Below are positions 39,789-48,473 of a stretch of DNA of 64,000 nt, in pieces. The stretch is from NCBI GenBank assembly GCA_963704005.1, contig CAVPGJ010000005.1:248001-312000 (forward strand). The letters run 5' to 3'. The position numbers were made by a program, and so were the translations under genes. The DNA comes from AC-32 sp963704005. GTDB taxonomy: Bacteria > Actinomycetota > Thermoleophilia > Gaiellales > Gaiellaceae. Each line of letters starts with the position of its first letter. Position 1 is the first letter of the stretch. Below the pieces are notes generated by a model, which worked only from the letters and a program-made list of their open reading frames with translations, was not told where the DNA came from and searched no databases.

Positions 39789-41478
39789 ACCGGCCGCACC
39801 GGCAAAGCCGGCACGGCCTCCCAAGGTCGGCGTCGCAAGCGACCGCCTCGGGGTCGAGACAGTCCCGCCGCAGGTGCTGCTCTCACGCGGGCGCTTCTCG
39901 AGCTGGCTGACGACGACCGACCACAAGCGGATCGGGATCCTCTACATCGTCACGTCGCTGGTCTTCTTCATCGCCGGCGGGATCCTCGCGCTGCTGATGC
40001 GGGCCCAGCTCGCAACGCCCAACGAGCACGTGGTCACGAAGAACAGCTACGACGAGCTCTTCACCATGCACGGCACGACGATGATCTTCCTGGTCATCGT
40101 CCCGATCCTGGCCGGCTTCGGCAACTACCTCGTGCCGCTGATGATCGGCGCGCGCGACATGGCCTTCCCGCGGCTGAACGCGCTCTCGTACTGGCTCTTC
40201 CTGCTCGGCGGCGTGATCCTCTACGCGAGCTGGTTCGCCGCAGGCGGCGCGCCCAAGGCCGGCTGGACGGGCTACGTGCCGCTCTCGGACAGTTACACGC
40301 CCGGGCACGGCATCGACCTCTGGATCCTCTCGCTGCACGTCCTGACGTTCGCCTCCCTCGCGGGCGCGATCAACTTCCTGGTCACGATCCAGAACCTGCG
40401 CACCCCGGGCATGACCTGGATGCGGATGCCGCTGTTCGTCTGGACGATGGAGGTCTACGCGGCGCTGCTCGTCGTCGTGCTGCCCGCGCTCTCCGCCGGG
40501 CTGACGCTGCTGCTGCTCGACCGCCAGGCCGGCACGCACTTCTTCCTCCCGGCCCAGGGCGGCAACGCGCTGCTCTACCAGCACGTCTTCTGGTTCTTCG
40601 GCCACCCCGAGGTCTACATCATGATTCTGCCGGCGATGGGAATCGTCTCCGAGGTGATCCCCGTCTTCGCGCGCAAGCCGATCTTCGGCTACACGGCGAT
40701 CGCGCTCTCAACAGTCGCGATCGGCTTCTACTCGATGCTGGTCTGGGCCCACCACATGTTCACGGTCGGGCTTCCAGGCTATTTGCAGGGATTCTTCATG
40801 ATCTCGTCGATGATCATCGCCATCCCGACGGGGATCAAGATCTTCAACTGGCTGGCGACGACCTGGCGGGGGAACATCCACTTCGACACGGCAATGCTGT
40901 TCGCGCTCGGCTTCATCGCGGTGTTCACGATCGGCGGGCTCTCGGGGATCTTCGTCGCCGCCTACCCGTTCGACTGGCAGGCGCAGGACACGTATTTCAT
41001 CGTCGCCCACCTGCACTACGTGCTCTTCGGCGGCTCGATCTTCGGGATCTTCGCCGGGCTCTACTACTGGTGGCCGAAGATCTTCGGGAAGATGCTCGAC
41101 GAGCGGCTCGGCAAGCTCAGCTTCTGGCTGACGTTCGTCGGCATGAACCTGACCTTCTTCCCGATGCACATGCTCGGCCTGCTCGGGATGCCCCGGCGGA
41201 TCTACACCTACTATCACGGCGGGATCTGGGAGTGGTACAACCTCACCTCCACGATCGGCTCGGGAGTGATGGCACTGGGAATCGCCGTGTTCCTCGTAAA
41301 CATCGTGAAGACATCGCGGTCGGGGCCGCGGGCCGTAAACGACCCCTGGCTGGCCGACACGCTCGAGTGGTACACGACCTCGCCGCCGCCACCGCACAAC
41401 TTCGAACAGGTTCCCTACGTCTCGAGCCCGCGGCCGCTGCGCGACCTGCGGCGGCGACTGGCGGTGACCGGTGACTGA
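39778..41478 (+). CDS. coxA: Cytochrome c oxidase subunit I
   Basis: The 566-residue protein has twelve membrane helices and all heme/copper ligands: the low-spin heme His in LFTMHGTTMIF, FWFFGHPEVYIMILP (CuB His and cross-linked Tyr), WAHHMFTVG, and AHLHYVLFGGS (heme a3 and heme a His). The K and D channel residues look standard for the A-type oxidases. GTG 39778 overlaps coxB by 11 nt. Residues 3-23 (RPAAPAKPARPPKVGVASDR) are the translation of repeat copy F and are not conserved oxidase sequence. Confidence 0.95.
   Translation: MAVRPAAPAKPARPPKVGVASDRLGVETVPPQVLLSRGRFSSWLTTTDHKRIGILYIVTSLVFFIAGGILALLMRAQLATPNEHVVTKNSYDELFTMHGTTMIFLVIVPILAGFGNYLVPLMIGARDMAFPRLNALSYWLFLLGGVILYASWFAAGGAPKAGWTGYVPLSDSYTPGHGIDLWILSLHVLTFASLAGAINFLVTIQNLRTPGMTWMRMPLFVWTMEVYAALLVVVLPALSAGLTLLLLDRQAGTHFFLPAQGGNALLYQHVFWFFGHPEVYIMILPAMGIVSEVIPVFARKPIFGYTAIALSTVAIGFYSMLVWAHHMFTVGLPGYLQGFFMISSMIIAIPTGIKIFNWLATTWRGNIHFDTAMLFALGFIAVFTIGGLSGIFVAAYPFDWQAQDTYFIVAHLHYVLFGGSIFGIFAGLYYWWPKIFGKMLDERLGKLSFWLTFVGMNLTFFPMHMLGLLGMPRRIYTYYHGGIWEWYNLTSTIGSGVMALGIAVFLVNIVKTSRSGPRAVNDPWLADTLEWYTTSPPPPHNFEQVPYVSSPRPLRDLRRRLAVTGD
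39786..39852 (-). repeat. Tandem-hairpin dispersed repeat, copy F (inside coxA N-terminus)
   Basis: The long hairpin is GGCCGCACCGGC-AAA-GCCGGCACGGCC (39792-39818). The short hairpin spans the following GGCGTCGC-AA-GCGACCGCC. The two imperfect pairs of the long stem are G-U wobbles only on the minus strand read as RNA. Confidence 0.65.
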
Positions 41479-42655
41479 CGTCCGTCCCGGGCCCTGGCTG
41501 CGGCTGACCGCGCTTGCGGCCGCGGCCGCCTGCCTCGCCGCGGTCGTGAGCGGGTCGCTGCAGCTCGGCGCCGCGCACCGGGTGTTGGCTGCGCTCGCGC
41601 TGCCCCCGCTCTGCGCACTCGTCGCCGCCGCGTGGATCGCTCACCGGCGGCTGCTGCCCTCTTCGGCCACCGCGCTCGTCTCGTTCCTCGCGGCCGCGCT
41701 CGTGATCACGCGGCCCGCGCACCTCGCGCTGGCGGGGATCGCCTTCGCGGCTTCCCTGGTCGCGCTCGCCGGCTGCTTCCGCGGCGTGCCCGCGCCGCGG
41801 GCTTCGTGGCGCGACTACGTCACGCTGACGAAGCCGAGAATCATGACCCTGCTCCTGCTGACGGGCGGAGCGGGGATGGTCATCGGCGCCGGCGGCTGGC
41901 CGGGAACGGCCCTGTTCGTGGTGACGATGACCGGGCTTGCGATGGCCTGCGGCGGCGCGAGCGCGCTCAACCACGTGCTCGACCGCGACATCGACCGGCT
42001 GATGCCGCGCACCGGCTCGCGCCCGGTCGCAGGCGAGCGGGTCGCACCAGCGCACGCGCTGGAGTTCGGACTCGCGCTCTCAGCCTTCTCGTTCGTCCTG
42101 CTCGCGTCGCTCGTGAACGTCTTGACGGCGGTGCTCGCGCTGGTCGGGAACCTGTTCTACGTGCTCGTCTACACACGCTGGCTGAAGCGGTCGACGCCGC
42201 AGAACATCGTCATCGGCGGCGCGGCGGGCGCGGTGCCGCCGCTGGTGGGCTGGGCGGCCGCCACCGGCAATCTCACGCTGCCGGCGCTGTTCCTGTTCCT
42301 GATCGTGTTCTTCTGGACGCCGCCCCACTTCTGGGCGCTCGCGCTGCTGATCAAGCGCGACTACGCGGCGGCGAGGATCCCGATGCTGCCGGTCGTCCGG
42401 GGCGACGACGAGACGGCACGGCAGATCGTCTGGTACTCGCTCGTGCTGTTCGCGGTCACGCTGCTGCCGTTCGCGTGGCGGAGTGCCGGAGTGGTCTACC
42501 TCGCGGCAGCGGTTCTGCTCGGGGCGGTGTTCCTGCGGCTCGCCTGGCGGCTGCGGCGCGAGACGACCCCGCTGCGAGCGCGCGCGCTGTTCCACTTCTC
42601 GCTCCTCTACCTGGCGCTGCTGTTCGTGGCGCTGGCCGTCGACTCAGCGCTCTGA
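41471..42655 (+). CDS. ctaB: Protoheme IX farnesyltransferase with extra N-terminal membrane domain
   Basis: The C-terminal 280 residues are a standard heme O synthase: LTKPRIMTLLLLTG, the Asp-rich motif ALNHVLDRDIDRLMPRTGSR, YTRWLKRSTPQNIVIGG, FFWTPPHFWALAL and DYAAARIPMLPVV. It farnesylates heme b to heme o for the oxidase. The first 115 residues add three to four membrane helices, including GAAHRVLAALALPPL, which resembles half of a CtaA-type heme A synthase. Total length is 394 against the usual 290-320. GTG 41471 overlaps coxA by 8 nt. Confidence 0.92.
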   Translation: MTDVRPGPWLRLTALAAAAACLAAVVSGSLQLGAAHRVLAALALPPLCALVAAAWIAHRRLLPSSATALVSFLAAALVITRPAHLALAGIAFAASLVALAGCFRGVPAPRASWRDYVTLTKPRIMTLLLLTGGAGMVIGAGGWPGTALFVVTMTGLAMACGGASALNHVLDRDIDRLMPRTGSRPVAGERVAPAHALEFGLALSAFSFVLLASLVNVLTAVLALVGNLFYVLVYTRWLKRSTPQNIVIGGAAGAVPPLVGWAAATGNLTLPALFLFLIVFFWTPPHFWALALLIKRDYAAARIPMLPVVRGDDETARQIVWYSLVLFAVTLLPFAWRSAGVVYLAAAVLLGAVFLRLAWRLRRETTPLRARALFHFSLLYLALLFVALAVDSAL

Positions 42656-42771
42656 TGGATCCGGAGCTGGAGCGGAAGAACCTCATCCTCGGACTGACGC
42701 TCTTCGCGCTCTTCCTGGTGCTCTTCTGCGCGGTGATCGCAGCCGCGTTTGTGTACCTCGCCGTCGACTGA
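42655..42771 (+). CDS. 38-residue single-helix membrane protein of the cox operon
   Basis: ATG 42655 shares one base with the ctaB stop (TGATG). The peptide MDPELERKNLILGLTLFALF continues as one membrane helix ending FVYLAVD. Its tight coupling and typical layout suggest a small oxidase-associated subunit, but no family is recognised. Too short for most gene callers. Confidence 0.65.
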   Translation: MDPELERKNLILGLTLFALFLVLFCAVIAAAFVYLAVD

Positions 42772-42849
42772 CCGGGCCAGCTCAGCCCCTTGGTCCCTTA
42801 CTACGGTTCGCCCGGCCTCCTCCCCGAGGCGATCGTAACCCTGAAAGGC

Positions 42850-42889
42850 GCACGTGTCTGTGACGCGGGTGTGACGAAAGCGTGACTTC
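42850..42889 (+). repeat. Second repeat family, copy 1 (overlaps the amidase start)
   Basis: A 40-nt segment starting GCACGTGTCTGTGACG and ending GACGAAAGCGTGACTTC matches 59253-59293 at about four bases in five. The amidase GTG (42882) lies inside it. Confidence 0.45.
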
Positions 42890-44018
42890 CTCCGCGACCG
42901 CTCCCGACGGGATCTTCCTCGCGCGGCCGCAGAACGCCGGGCACGCGCCCGTGGGCCGGCGGCTCGCGGTCAAAGACCTCTTCGATACCGCGGGCCTCGT
43001 CACGACCTACGGCTCCGTGCTCTTCGCCGACCACGTGCCCAGCGAGACCGCGGAAGCGGTCCGGCGCCTCGAGGCCGCCGGCTGGATCGATGTCGGCAAG
43101 ACCAACCTGCACGAGTTCGCCTACGGCACGACCTCCGAGAACCCGCACTTCGGCACCGTTCCGAACCCGCTGGCGCCAGGCCGGATCGCGGGCGGCTCGA
43201 GCGGCGGCTCCGCGGCAGCGCTCGCCGCCGGCCTCGCCGACGCCGCGCTCGGAACCGACACCGGCGGCTCGATTCGCATCCCCGCCGCCTGCTGCGGCGT
43301 CGTCGGCTTCAAGCCGAGCTTCGGACTTGTGCCGCTCGACGGCTGCTTCCCGCTCGGGCCGACCTTCGACCACGCGGGGCCGATGGCCCTCGACGTCCCA
43401 ACCTGCTCGCGACTGCTCGAAACCCTCGCGCCAGGCTTCGCGCCCACCGAGATCGAGCTCGATGCGCTCGAGATCGGAGTCACGTGGACGGAGCTCGCCG
43501 ACCCGCTCGTCGCCAAGCAGGTCGAGGCGGCGGCCACGCTCTTCCCGAACGCGCAGCGCCTGGACGTCCCGCTCCCCGAGGGCGTGACCGAAGCCTTCAT
43601 GCGCGAGGTCGCCGAGGTACACCGCGAGCTGTTCGAGGATCACGCCGACTCGTACGGCGACAACGTCCGAGCCAAGCTGGAGCGCTGTCTCGCGGTGACG
43701 GACGCCGAGTACGAACGCGCGGTTTCGAACCGCGAGCGCTACCGGGAACGCCTGCTCGAGACGGCCGCCGAGGTCGACCTCCTCCTCACGCCGACGCTCG
43801 TTTGCGTGGCCCCGCCCACGGGCGAGGACGAGCTCGCGCTCCGCGGAACGCTTACGCGGCTCACCTTCCCGTTCAACGCAACCGGCTGGCCGGCGCTCGC
43901 GCTTCCGTGCGGCGGCGCCGAGGACGGCCTCCCCGCCTCTGTCCAGCTCGCGGCGCCGCCGGGCGAGGACGCTCTCGTGCTCGCCGCGGGCTCGGCGCTC
44001 GAGTCATCCCTCCATTGA
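42882..44018 (+). CDS. Amidase-signature family hydrolase
   Basis: The 378-residue protein has the amidase Ser-cisSer-Lys triad: K in RLAVKDLFDTAG, Ser in IAGGSSGGSAAALAAG and the catalytic Ser in GTDTGGSIRIPAA. VGFKPSFGLVPLDG and GPMALDVPTCSRLLE follow. It is shorter than GatA (about 480) and lacks its C-terminal part. No GatB or GatC gene is adjacent, so it is likely a free amidase for an organic amide. GTG start at 42882 within a repeat; no cysteine or signal suggesting export. Confidence 0.87.
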   Translation: MTSSATAPDGIFLARPQNAGHAPVGRRLAVKDLFDTAGLVTTYGSVLFADHVPSETAEAVRRLEAAGWIDVGKTNLHEFAYGTTSENPHFGTVPNPLAPGRIAGGSSGGSAAALAAGLADAALGTDTGGSIRIPAACCGVVGFKPSFGLVPLDGCFPLGPTFDHAGPMALDVPTCSRLLETLAPGFAPTEIELDALEIGVTWTELADPLVAKQVEAAATLFPNAQRLDVPLPEGVTEAFMREVAEVHRELFEDHADSYGDNVRAKLERCLAVTDAEYERAVSNRERYRERLLETAAEVDLLLTPTLVCVAPPTGEDELALRGTLTRLTFPFNATGWPALALPCGGAEDGLPASVQLAAPPGEDALVLAAGSALESSLH

Positions 44019-44073
44019 GTCACCCGTTCGAGGGAAGCCCGGGCGCTTCCCGCTGCCGAAAACAGTCTCGACG

Positions 44074-45891
44074 ATGGCCCGCGTCTTCTCTGTTGCTGCG
44101 CTTCTCGCCGCGCTTGCGCTGTGCGGCTCTGCCGATGCGCGCATTTCCCGCTCCGCCGCGCCGCAGCAGGTGCACGGCTTCCTGCTCCGCGCCGACGAGG
44201 CCGTCATCCACACCTTCTCGCGCACGCCCTCGTTCGCGTGGAACCCGGTTCGCGGCGCGCGCAGCTACGAGTTCGAGCTGTCGACCAGCAAGAGCTTCTC
44301 CGACAACGCCTCGGTGTGGTCGACCGCGGGGCTGACGACCCCCGCCGTCTCGGTTCCGATCTCGCTCCCGTGGATCACCGGCGCGCCCTATTCGCTCTAC
44401 GCGCACGTGCGCGCGATCACCGTCAAGGGACCGAGCGCCTGGAGCGCGCCCTTCGGCTTCAACATGCGCTGGCCCGTCGTCCCGTCCCCGCTCGGCCCGA
44501 GTTACGCGGGGCTGCTGCGCTGGACGGCCGTGCCCGGTGCGAGCGGCTACACGGTCTGGATGCAGGACCCGGTGCATCCGAACATCAGCAAGCTCTTCTC
44601 GACCCGGACGAACATGGCCGATGAGCGCGAGTACTTCTCGTTCCACCAGGACCCGTCCTGGACCGGGACCGTGAAGTGGCGCGTCCGCGCCGAGCGACAG
44701 CTGATCGGCAAGACCGACAACGGCCTCCCCGCCGTCTCGTACGGGCCCTGGAGCAACGTGTACACGAGCACGAACCCCGCCTTCTCGAGCGGCCCCCTCC
44801 GCGTGCTCTCGACCGTCTCCACCGTCGTCTCCGACAACACGGTCCGGGCGCACGCCGTGATGCCGGCCTTCGTCTACACCGGCGACACGTCTATCTGGGG
44901 TCAGCAGTACGGGCTCTACCGGGTCGAGGTCTTCACCGACTCGGACTGCCTGAACCCGGTCTACTTCGGCGCGATCACCGGCGCCCCGGCGTACGTGCCG
45001 CGCGAGGTCGGGCCGCTGTCGCTGCCGAAGACCGTGGCGGACGCCACGGCGGCACAGACTCAGTTTCTCCCGAATGGAGTCGAGCCTGACGGCCAGACCC
45101 TCGACGGCGCGAGCGTCCGCTCCAACGAGATGAGCGGCAGCGGCAACCAGGCCGCGAAGATCGACCTCTGGGACAGCGACTGGCCGACCGGGCGCTACTA
45201 CTGGACGGTCATGCCGATCAACGTCGTCGCCGACCAGGCCATCACGACCGCGCTCGCCGTGCCGGCGGCAGCGGGCGCGACCACCATCACGGTTGCCAAC
45301 GCGACCGGAATCGTCGCGGGCGACCCGCTGCTGATCGGCGACATCTTTCCCGAGCACGCCTCGGTGCTGTCGGTTGCCGGCAACGACATCACGCTGGCCA
45401 ACGGGCTGACCAACTTCCACAACGCAGGCGAGCAGGTCCTCCGCCCGAGCGGCGGGGTCAAGTACTTCGACGCCGAGTTGACCCAGGATGCGTGCGCGTC
45501 AGGGCGAATGCTCTCCTTCGGCAAGACGAACGAGCCGGCAGTCACCGGCCAGTCGGCGCCGTACGCGTCGGGGCTGTCGCCGACCGGAACGCTGGTCGCG
45601 GCCAAGACGAAGTCGCCGAAGTTCTACGGAGCTCCGCTCGTCGCCTGGCAGCCGACGCTCTCGGCCGACAGTTACGAGATCCAGTGGAGCCACACGCGCT
45701 ACCCGTGGCGCACGGTCGGCAACAAGGTGACCCCCTCGACGTCGCTGGCGCTCCAGGTCAAGCCCGGCACCTGGTACTACCGGGTGCGGGGGCTCGACTC
45801 GCTGCTGGCGGGGACGAAGACCGGCCTCTCGTGGTCGGACCCGGTGCGGCTCGTCGTCACCAAGCCGCGCTTCAAGATCGTCCGCAAGTAG
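44074..45891 (+). CDS. Large secreted protein with fibronectin-type-III-like modules
   Basis: The 605-residue protein has a signal peptide (FSVAALLAALALCGSADA). Repeated beta-sandwich modules follow, marked by FAWNPVRGARSYEFELSTS, LLRWTAVPGASGYTVWMQD and LVAWQPTLSADSYEIQWS, each the W.P..GA..Y.... pattern of Fn3 domains, with YYWTVMPINV and WYYRVRGLDSL at module ends. Residues 390-465 hold a different domain (GATTITVANATGIVAGDPLLI) seen in phage and surface proteins. It is probably a cell-surface or matrix protein. It stands alone, convergent with the DUF4349 gene. Confidence 0.75.
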   Translation: MARVFSVAALLAALALCGSADARISRSAAPQQVHGFLLRADEAVIHTFSRTPSFAWNPVRGARSYEFELSTSKSFSDNASVWSTAGLTTPAVSVPISLPWITGAPYSLYAHVRAITVKGPSAWSAPFGFNMRWPVVPSPLGPSYAGLLRWTAVPGASGYTVWMQDPVHPNISKLFSTRTNMADEREYFSFHQDPSWTGTVKWRVRAERQLIGKTDNGLPAVSYGPWSNVYTSTNPAFSSGPLRVLSTVSTVVSDNTVRAHAVMPAFVYTGDTSIWGQQYGLYRVEVFTDSDCLNPVYFGAITGAPAYVPREVGPLSLPKTVADATAAQTQFLPNGVEPDGQTLDGASVRSNEMSGSGNQAAKIDLWDSDWPTGRYYWTVMPINVVADQAITTALAVPAAAGATTITVANATGIVAGDPLLIGDIFPEHASVLSVAGNDITLANGLTNFHNAGEQVLRPSGGVKYFDAELTQDACASGRMLSFGKTNEPAVTGQSAPYASGLSPTGTLVAAKTKSPKFYGAPLVAWQPTLSADSYEIQWSHTRYPWRTVGNKVTPSTSLALQVKPGTWYYRVRGLDSLLAGTKTGLSWSDPVRLVVTKPRFKIVRK

Positions 45892-46992
45892 CTAGACGTT
45901 CTCGAGCAGGCGGCGATCGGCCCGGCGCCGCAATGCGCGGCCCGTGAGGATCCCTGCGCCGCCCAGGAGCAGCAGCGGCCCCGCCACCAGCAGCGCGTAG
46001 ACGAGGAGCTCGAGCTCGCGGAGCAGGACGGAGGTTGCGTCGTCGATCGTCCGGTGGAAGCGTCCGGGCGGGGCGGCGGCGGGCTTCGGGCCGACGACCA
46101 TGGCCAGCGCGACCGAGGCGAGCTGCGCGCGCCGCACCGTCGCTGCACGCTGGCTCGTCAGCGCGGCTAGGCGGGCCTTGTCCTCGCGCAGCCGCTGCTC
46201 GAGCTGGTAACGCTGCTCGGCGCTCAGCGGGCCGGCGAGCTGGGCCTCGATCTTGGCGATGCTCGTGCGCAGGCGGCCGATCGTCGCCGTGAGGCCGTCG
46301 ACCTTCTGTTGCAGGTCCTTTAGGACGATCTGCTGCTTGACCAGGTCGCCGTAGCCCGAGAAGTGGGCGATCGCGGCCTGGACGTGCTCGATCGGGATCC
46401 GCAGCACGAGCTCCGAGTTGCCGGTCTTCCCGGGCGCCGAGTAGGCCGACCAGACCAGGTAGCCGCCGACCTTGCGCGTGAACTCGATGGCGTCGCGGGT
46501 CTGCTTCGACAGCTCCTCCTGGCTGGCGACGCGCACCCGCAGGACGGCGTCGTAGCGCTGCAGCCGCGAGCCCGATGGCGTGGGAGCGAAGCGGCCGCGG
46601 GCCGCCTGGACGGTGTCAGGCTGCACAGCCTTCTCGACCCGACTCGGGAAGGGTGCCGGCTTCGCCTCGGCTCCATTCACCGCGGCAACCGGATGCGAGC
46701 TCGAGCCGTGGACTACGCCGATCACGACGGCAACGGTGAGCGCGGCGGCGGCCGCGGCCAGCCCGGCGGCTGGTACGAAGCGGCGCAGGTTCAGGTCCAG
46801 GCGCCGCGGTGGCGGCGGCGTCAGCGAGCGCACGCGGTCGCGCAGCTCCTCCGAGGCGACGGGCCTCGCCGCGTGCAGCTCCGACGCGAGCTTCTGGAAC
46901 CGATCGTCGACCAGCTCCAAGGCGCCGACTTGGCGGCGCCGACCATAGAGGCCGTGCGAGCTCTGCTCGTGCGGCCGTCTACGCCGCGACAC
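45892..46992 (-). CDS. DUF4349 membrane protein, likely partner of the ECF sigma factor
   Basis: From GTG 46992 the frame has 366 residues. Its first 24 residues (SRRRRPHEQSSHGLYGRRRQ) are the translation of repeat copy C; a TTG at 46920 gives a cleaner start, LELVDDRFQKLASEL. An N-terminal cytoplasmic helix region, one membrane helix (VPAAGLAAAAAALTVAVVIGVV), and the DUF4349 domain follow: LRVRVASQEELSKQT, then VGGYLVWSAYS, a coiled coil with QQKVDGLTATIGRL and a C-terminal helix. Placement right after an ECF sigma gene, with a 14-nt overlap, suggests an anti-sigma role. Confidence 0.8.
   Translation of the reverse strand: MSRRRRPHEQSSHGLYGRRRQVGALELVDDRFQKLASELHAARPVASEELRDRVRSLTPPPPRRLDLNLRRFVPAAGLAAAAAALTVAVVIGVVHGSSSHPVAAVNGAEAKPAPFPSRVEKAVQPDTVQAARGRFAPTPSGSRLQRYDAVLRVRVASQEELSKQTRDAIEFTRKVGGYLVWSAYSAPGKTGNSELVLRIPIEHVQAAIAHFSGYGDLVKQQIVLKDLQQKVDGLTATIGRLRTSIAKIEAQLAGPLSAEQRYQLEQRLREDKARLAALTSQRAATVRRAQLASVALAMVVGPKPAAAPPGRFHRTIDDATSVLLRELELLVYALLVAGPLLLLGGAGILTGRALRRRADRRLLENV
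46919..46992 (+). repeat. Tandem-hairpin dispersed repeat, copy C (sigma/DUF4349 junction)
   Basis: The short hairpin is 46921-46927 with 46934-46940 (GGCGCCG); the long one is 46950-46961 with 46965-46976 (GGCCGTGCGAGC, loop TCT), with two G-U wobbles on the plus strand. It supplies the end of the sigma gene and the start of the DUF4349 frame. Confidence 0.75.
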
Positions 46993-47506
46993 CGGCGCTC
47001 ACCTCCTTCTCCAGCTTCTGCAGAGCGCGGCTGAGGCGTGTCGAGCACGCAGTCGCGCTGATTCCCAGGACGCGGGCGGCGCTCTCGCCGTCGAGCTCGA
47101 GCACGACGCGCAGCGCGAGCACCTCGCGCTCCGCCGCCGAGAGCCTGGCCAGCGCCCCTTCGAGCTCCGGCGAGAGACCCTCGCCGAACGCGGCTTCGGC
47201 CGACTCGCGCACCTCGAGCGAATACCGGCCCTCGCGCCGCCGCCGCCGCTCCTCCGAGCGGAAGTGGTCGAGCGCGGTCGAGCGCGCGACCTGGCAGAGC
47301 CAGGTGCGGGCGCTCCCGCGGCGCGGGTCGTAGCGGCGCCAGCGCTCCAGCGCCCGGGCGAAGGTCTCGGCTGTCAGGTCCTCTGCCACGTTGCGATCTC
47401 CCGTCAGGTAGACGAGGAACGCGAGCACGTCGTCGAGGTGACGCTCCGCCGCCTCCGCGAACTCTGCGTTCGGTCTCACGGCTGCCATACGCCGCCGCCG
47501 TGGCAT
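46979..47506 (-). CDS. ECF-type RNA polymerase sigma factor
   Basis: From ATG 47506 (ATG 47488 is possible) the protein has 175 residues. Sigma region 2 is seen in HLDDVLAFLVYLTGDRNVAEDLTAETFARAL and RGSARTWLCQVARSTALDHFR; region 4 in RLSAAEREVLALRVVLELDGESAARVLGIS followed by TRLSRALQKLE. This is a small extracytoplasmic-function sigma. Upstream in-frame codons to 47584 are repeat copy D and are rejected. The following overlapping DUF4349 membrane protein may control it. Confidence 0.88.
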   Translation of the reverse strand: MPRRRRMAAVRPNAEFAEAAERHLDDVLAFLVYLTGDRNVAEDLTAETFARALERWRRYDPRRGSARTWLCQVARSTALDHFRSEERRRRREGRYSLEVRESAEAAFGEGLSPELEGALARLSAAEREVLALRVVLELDGESAARVLGISATACSTRLSRALQKLEKEVSAGVAA

Positions 47507-47515
47507 CACGTCACA

Positions 47516-47587
47516 GAGGCGCCGACTCGGCGGCGCCGACCATGAAGGTCGCGCGGGCTTTGCTCGCGCGGCCGGCCGACACACCTT
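47516..47587 (+). repeat. Tandem-hairpin dispersed repeat, copy D
   Basis: The short hairpin is 47518-47524 with 47531-47537; the long hairpin is 47547-47558 with 47562-47573 (GGTCGCGCGGGC, loop TTT), fully paired only with G-U wobbles on the plus strand. It fills the opcA-sigma gap and ends GACACACCTT. Confidence 0.75.
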
Positions 47588-47627
47588 CTCGGATTCACAG
47601 CGTCGTGCCTTTCGGGACCTCAGCCTC

Positions 47628-48473
47628 TCAGGTGGCGCGAACCGCGTCCTCGTAGACGCGGTCGCGGGTGAAGCGCTCGAGCTCGTCGCTCAGGAGGTCG
47701 GCCGGGGAGGGCGCGTCGCCGGACGGAAACGGGGTCGGCTCGCCGTCGACCTCGACGCCCGTCAGCTTGTCGGCGGCCTCGTGCTCGAGCTCGATCTTGC
47801 GGCCGAGCCGCGAGCGCAGCCAGCCGGCGAGCAGGTGCGCCTGAGCCTCGGTGCCGACGACCTTGATCCGCCTGACCTCGGCGATCCCCGGCCAGAGCGA
47901 GGCGAGCTGTAGGCGCCAGCGGCTCGTCCGCGCCCAGGCGATGTCGGACACGACGACGCGGTCGAAGATCTCGGCGAGCGGCTCGTACGGCTCGGGCAAG
48001 TACGGCCACTCGGTGCTGTCGACGATCAGGCGGTCGACCGTGCGGACCATCTGCTCGAACGGCTGCTCCCCGAACGGCGGCAGCCCACGCCAGCGCAGGA
48101 AGACGGGCAGGTCGGGCAGGAGCAGGGGCTCGATCACGCTCGCCGGCGCCTGGACGCGGTTCCCGCGCAGGCGCAGACGAATCGTCTCGGTGCAGATCTG
48201 GCGCCCGTAGCCCGCGTCGTACCGGTCGACCTCGACGCTCCCGTCGAGACCGTCGCCCTCGTTCGGCTCGGGGAAGAGCACGATCGTCCGCGACGGGTGC
48301 CGCTCCGCGAGCCCGGAAAGCACGTCCTCCGCGGCCTCGACCCACGCCTCCGGCACCCAGGCGACGTGGGTCATCACGCTCGTCCGCTGGAACGGCTCGC
48401 CCGACTCCGGGTCGAGCCGCTGCGCCCCGAGCTCGCGGTCGATCTGGGAGATCGACGCTAGTGACGCCGCCAC
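47628..48473 (-). CDS. opcA: Glucose-6-phosphate dehydrogenase assembly protein OpcA
   Basis: GTG 48473 gives 281 residues and overlaps the zwf stop by 16 nt. OpcA features: LVVA-like N-terminus, RTIVLFPEPNEGDGLDGSVE, QICTETIRLRLRGNRV, VIEPLLLPDLPVFLRWRG, LIVDSTEWPYLP and ASLWPGIAEVRRIKVVG. OpcA activates and assembles Zwf in actinobacteria and cyanobacteria. Its place after zwf is the usual one. Confidence 0.92.
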   Translation of the reverse strand: MAASLASISQIDRELGAQRLDPESGEPFQRTSVMTHVAWVPEAWVEAAEDVLSGLAERHPSRTIVLFPEPNEGDGLDGSVEVDRYDAGYGRQICTETIRLRLRGNRVQAPASVIEPLLLPDLPVFLRWRGLPPFGEQPFEQMVRTVDRLIVDSTEWPYLPEPYEPLAEIFDRVVVSDIAWARTSRWRLQLASLWPGIAEVRRIKVVGTEAQAHLLAGWLRSRLGRKIELEHEAADKLTGVEVDGEPTPFPSGDAPSPADLLSDELERFTRDRVYEDAVRAT

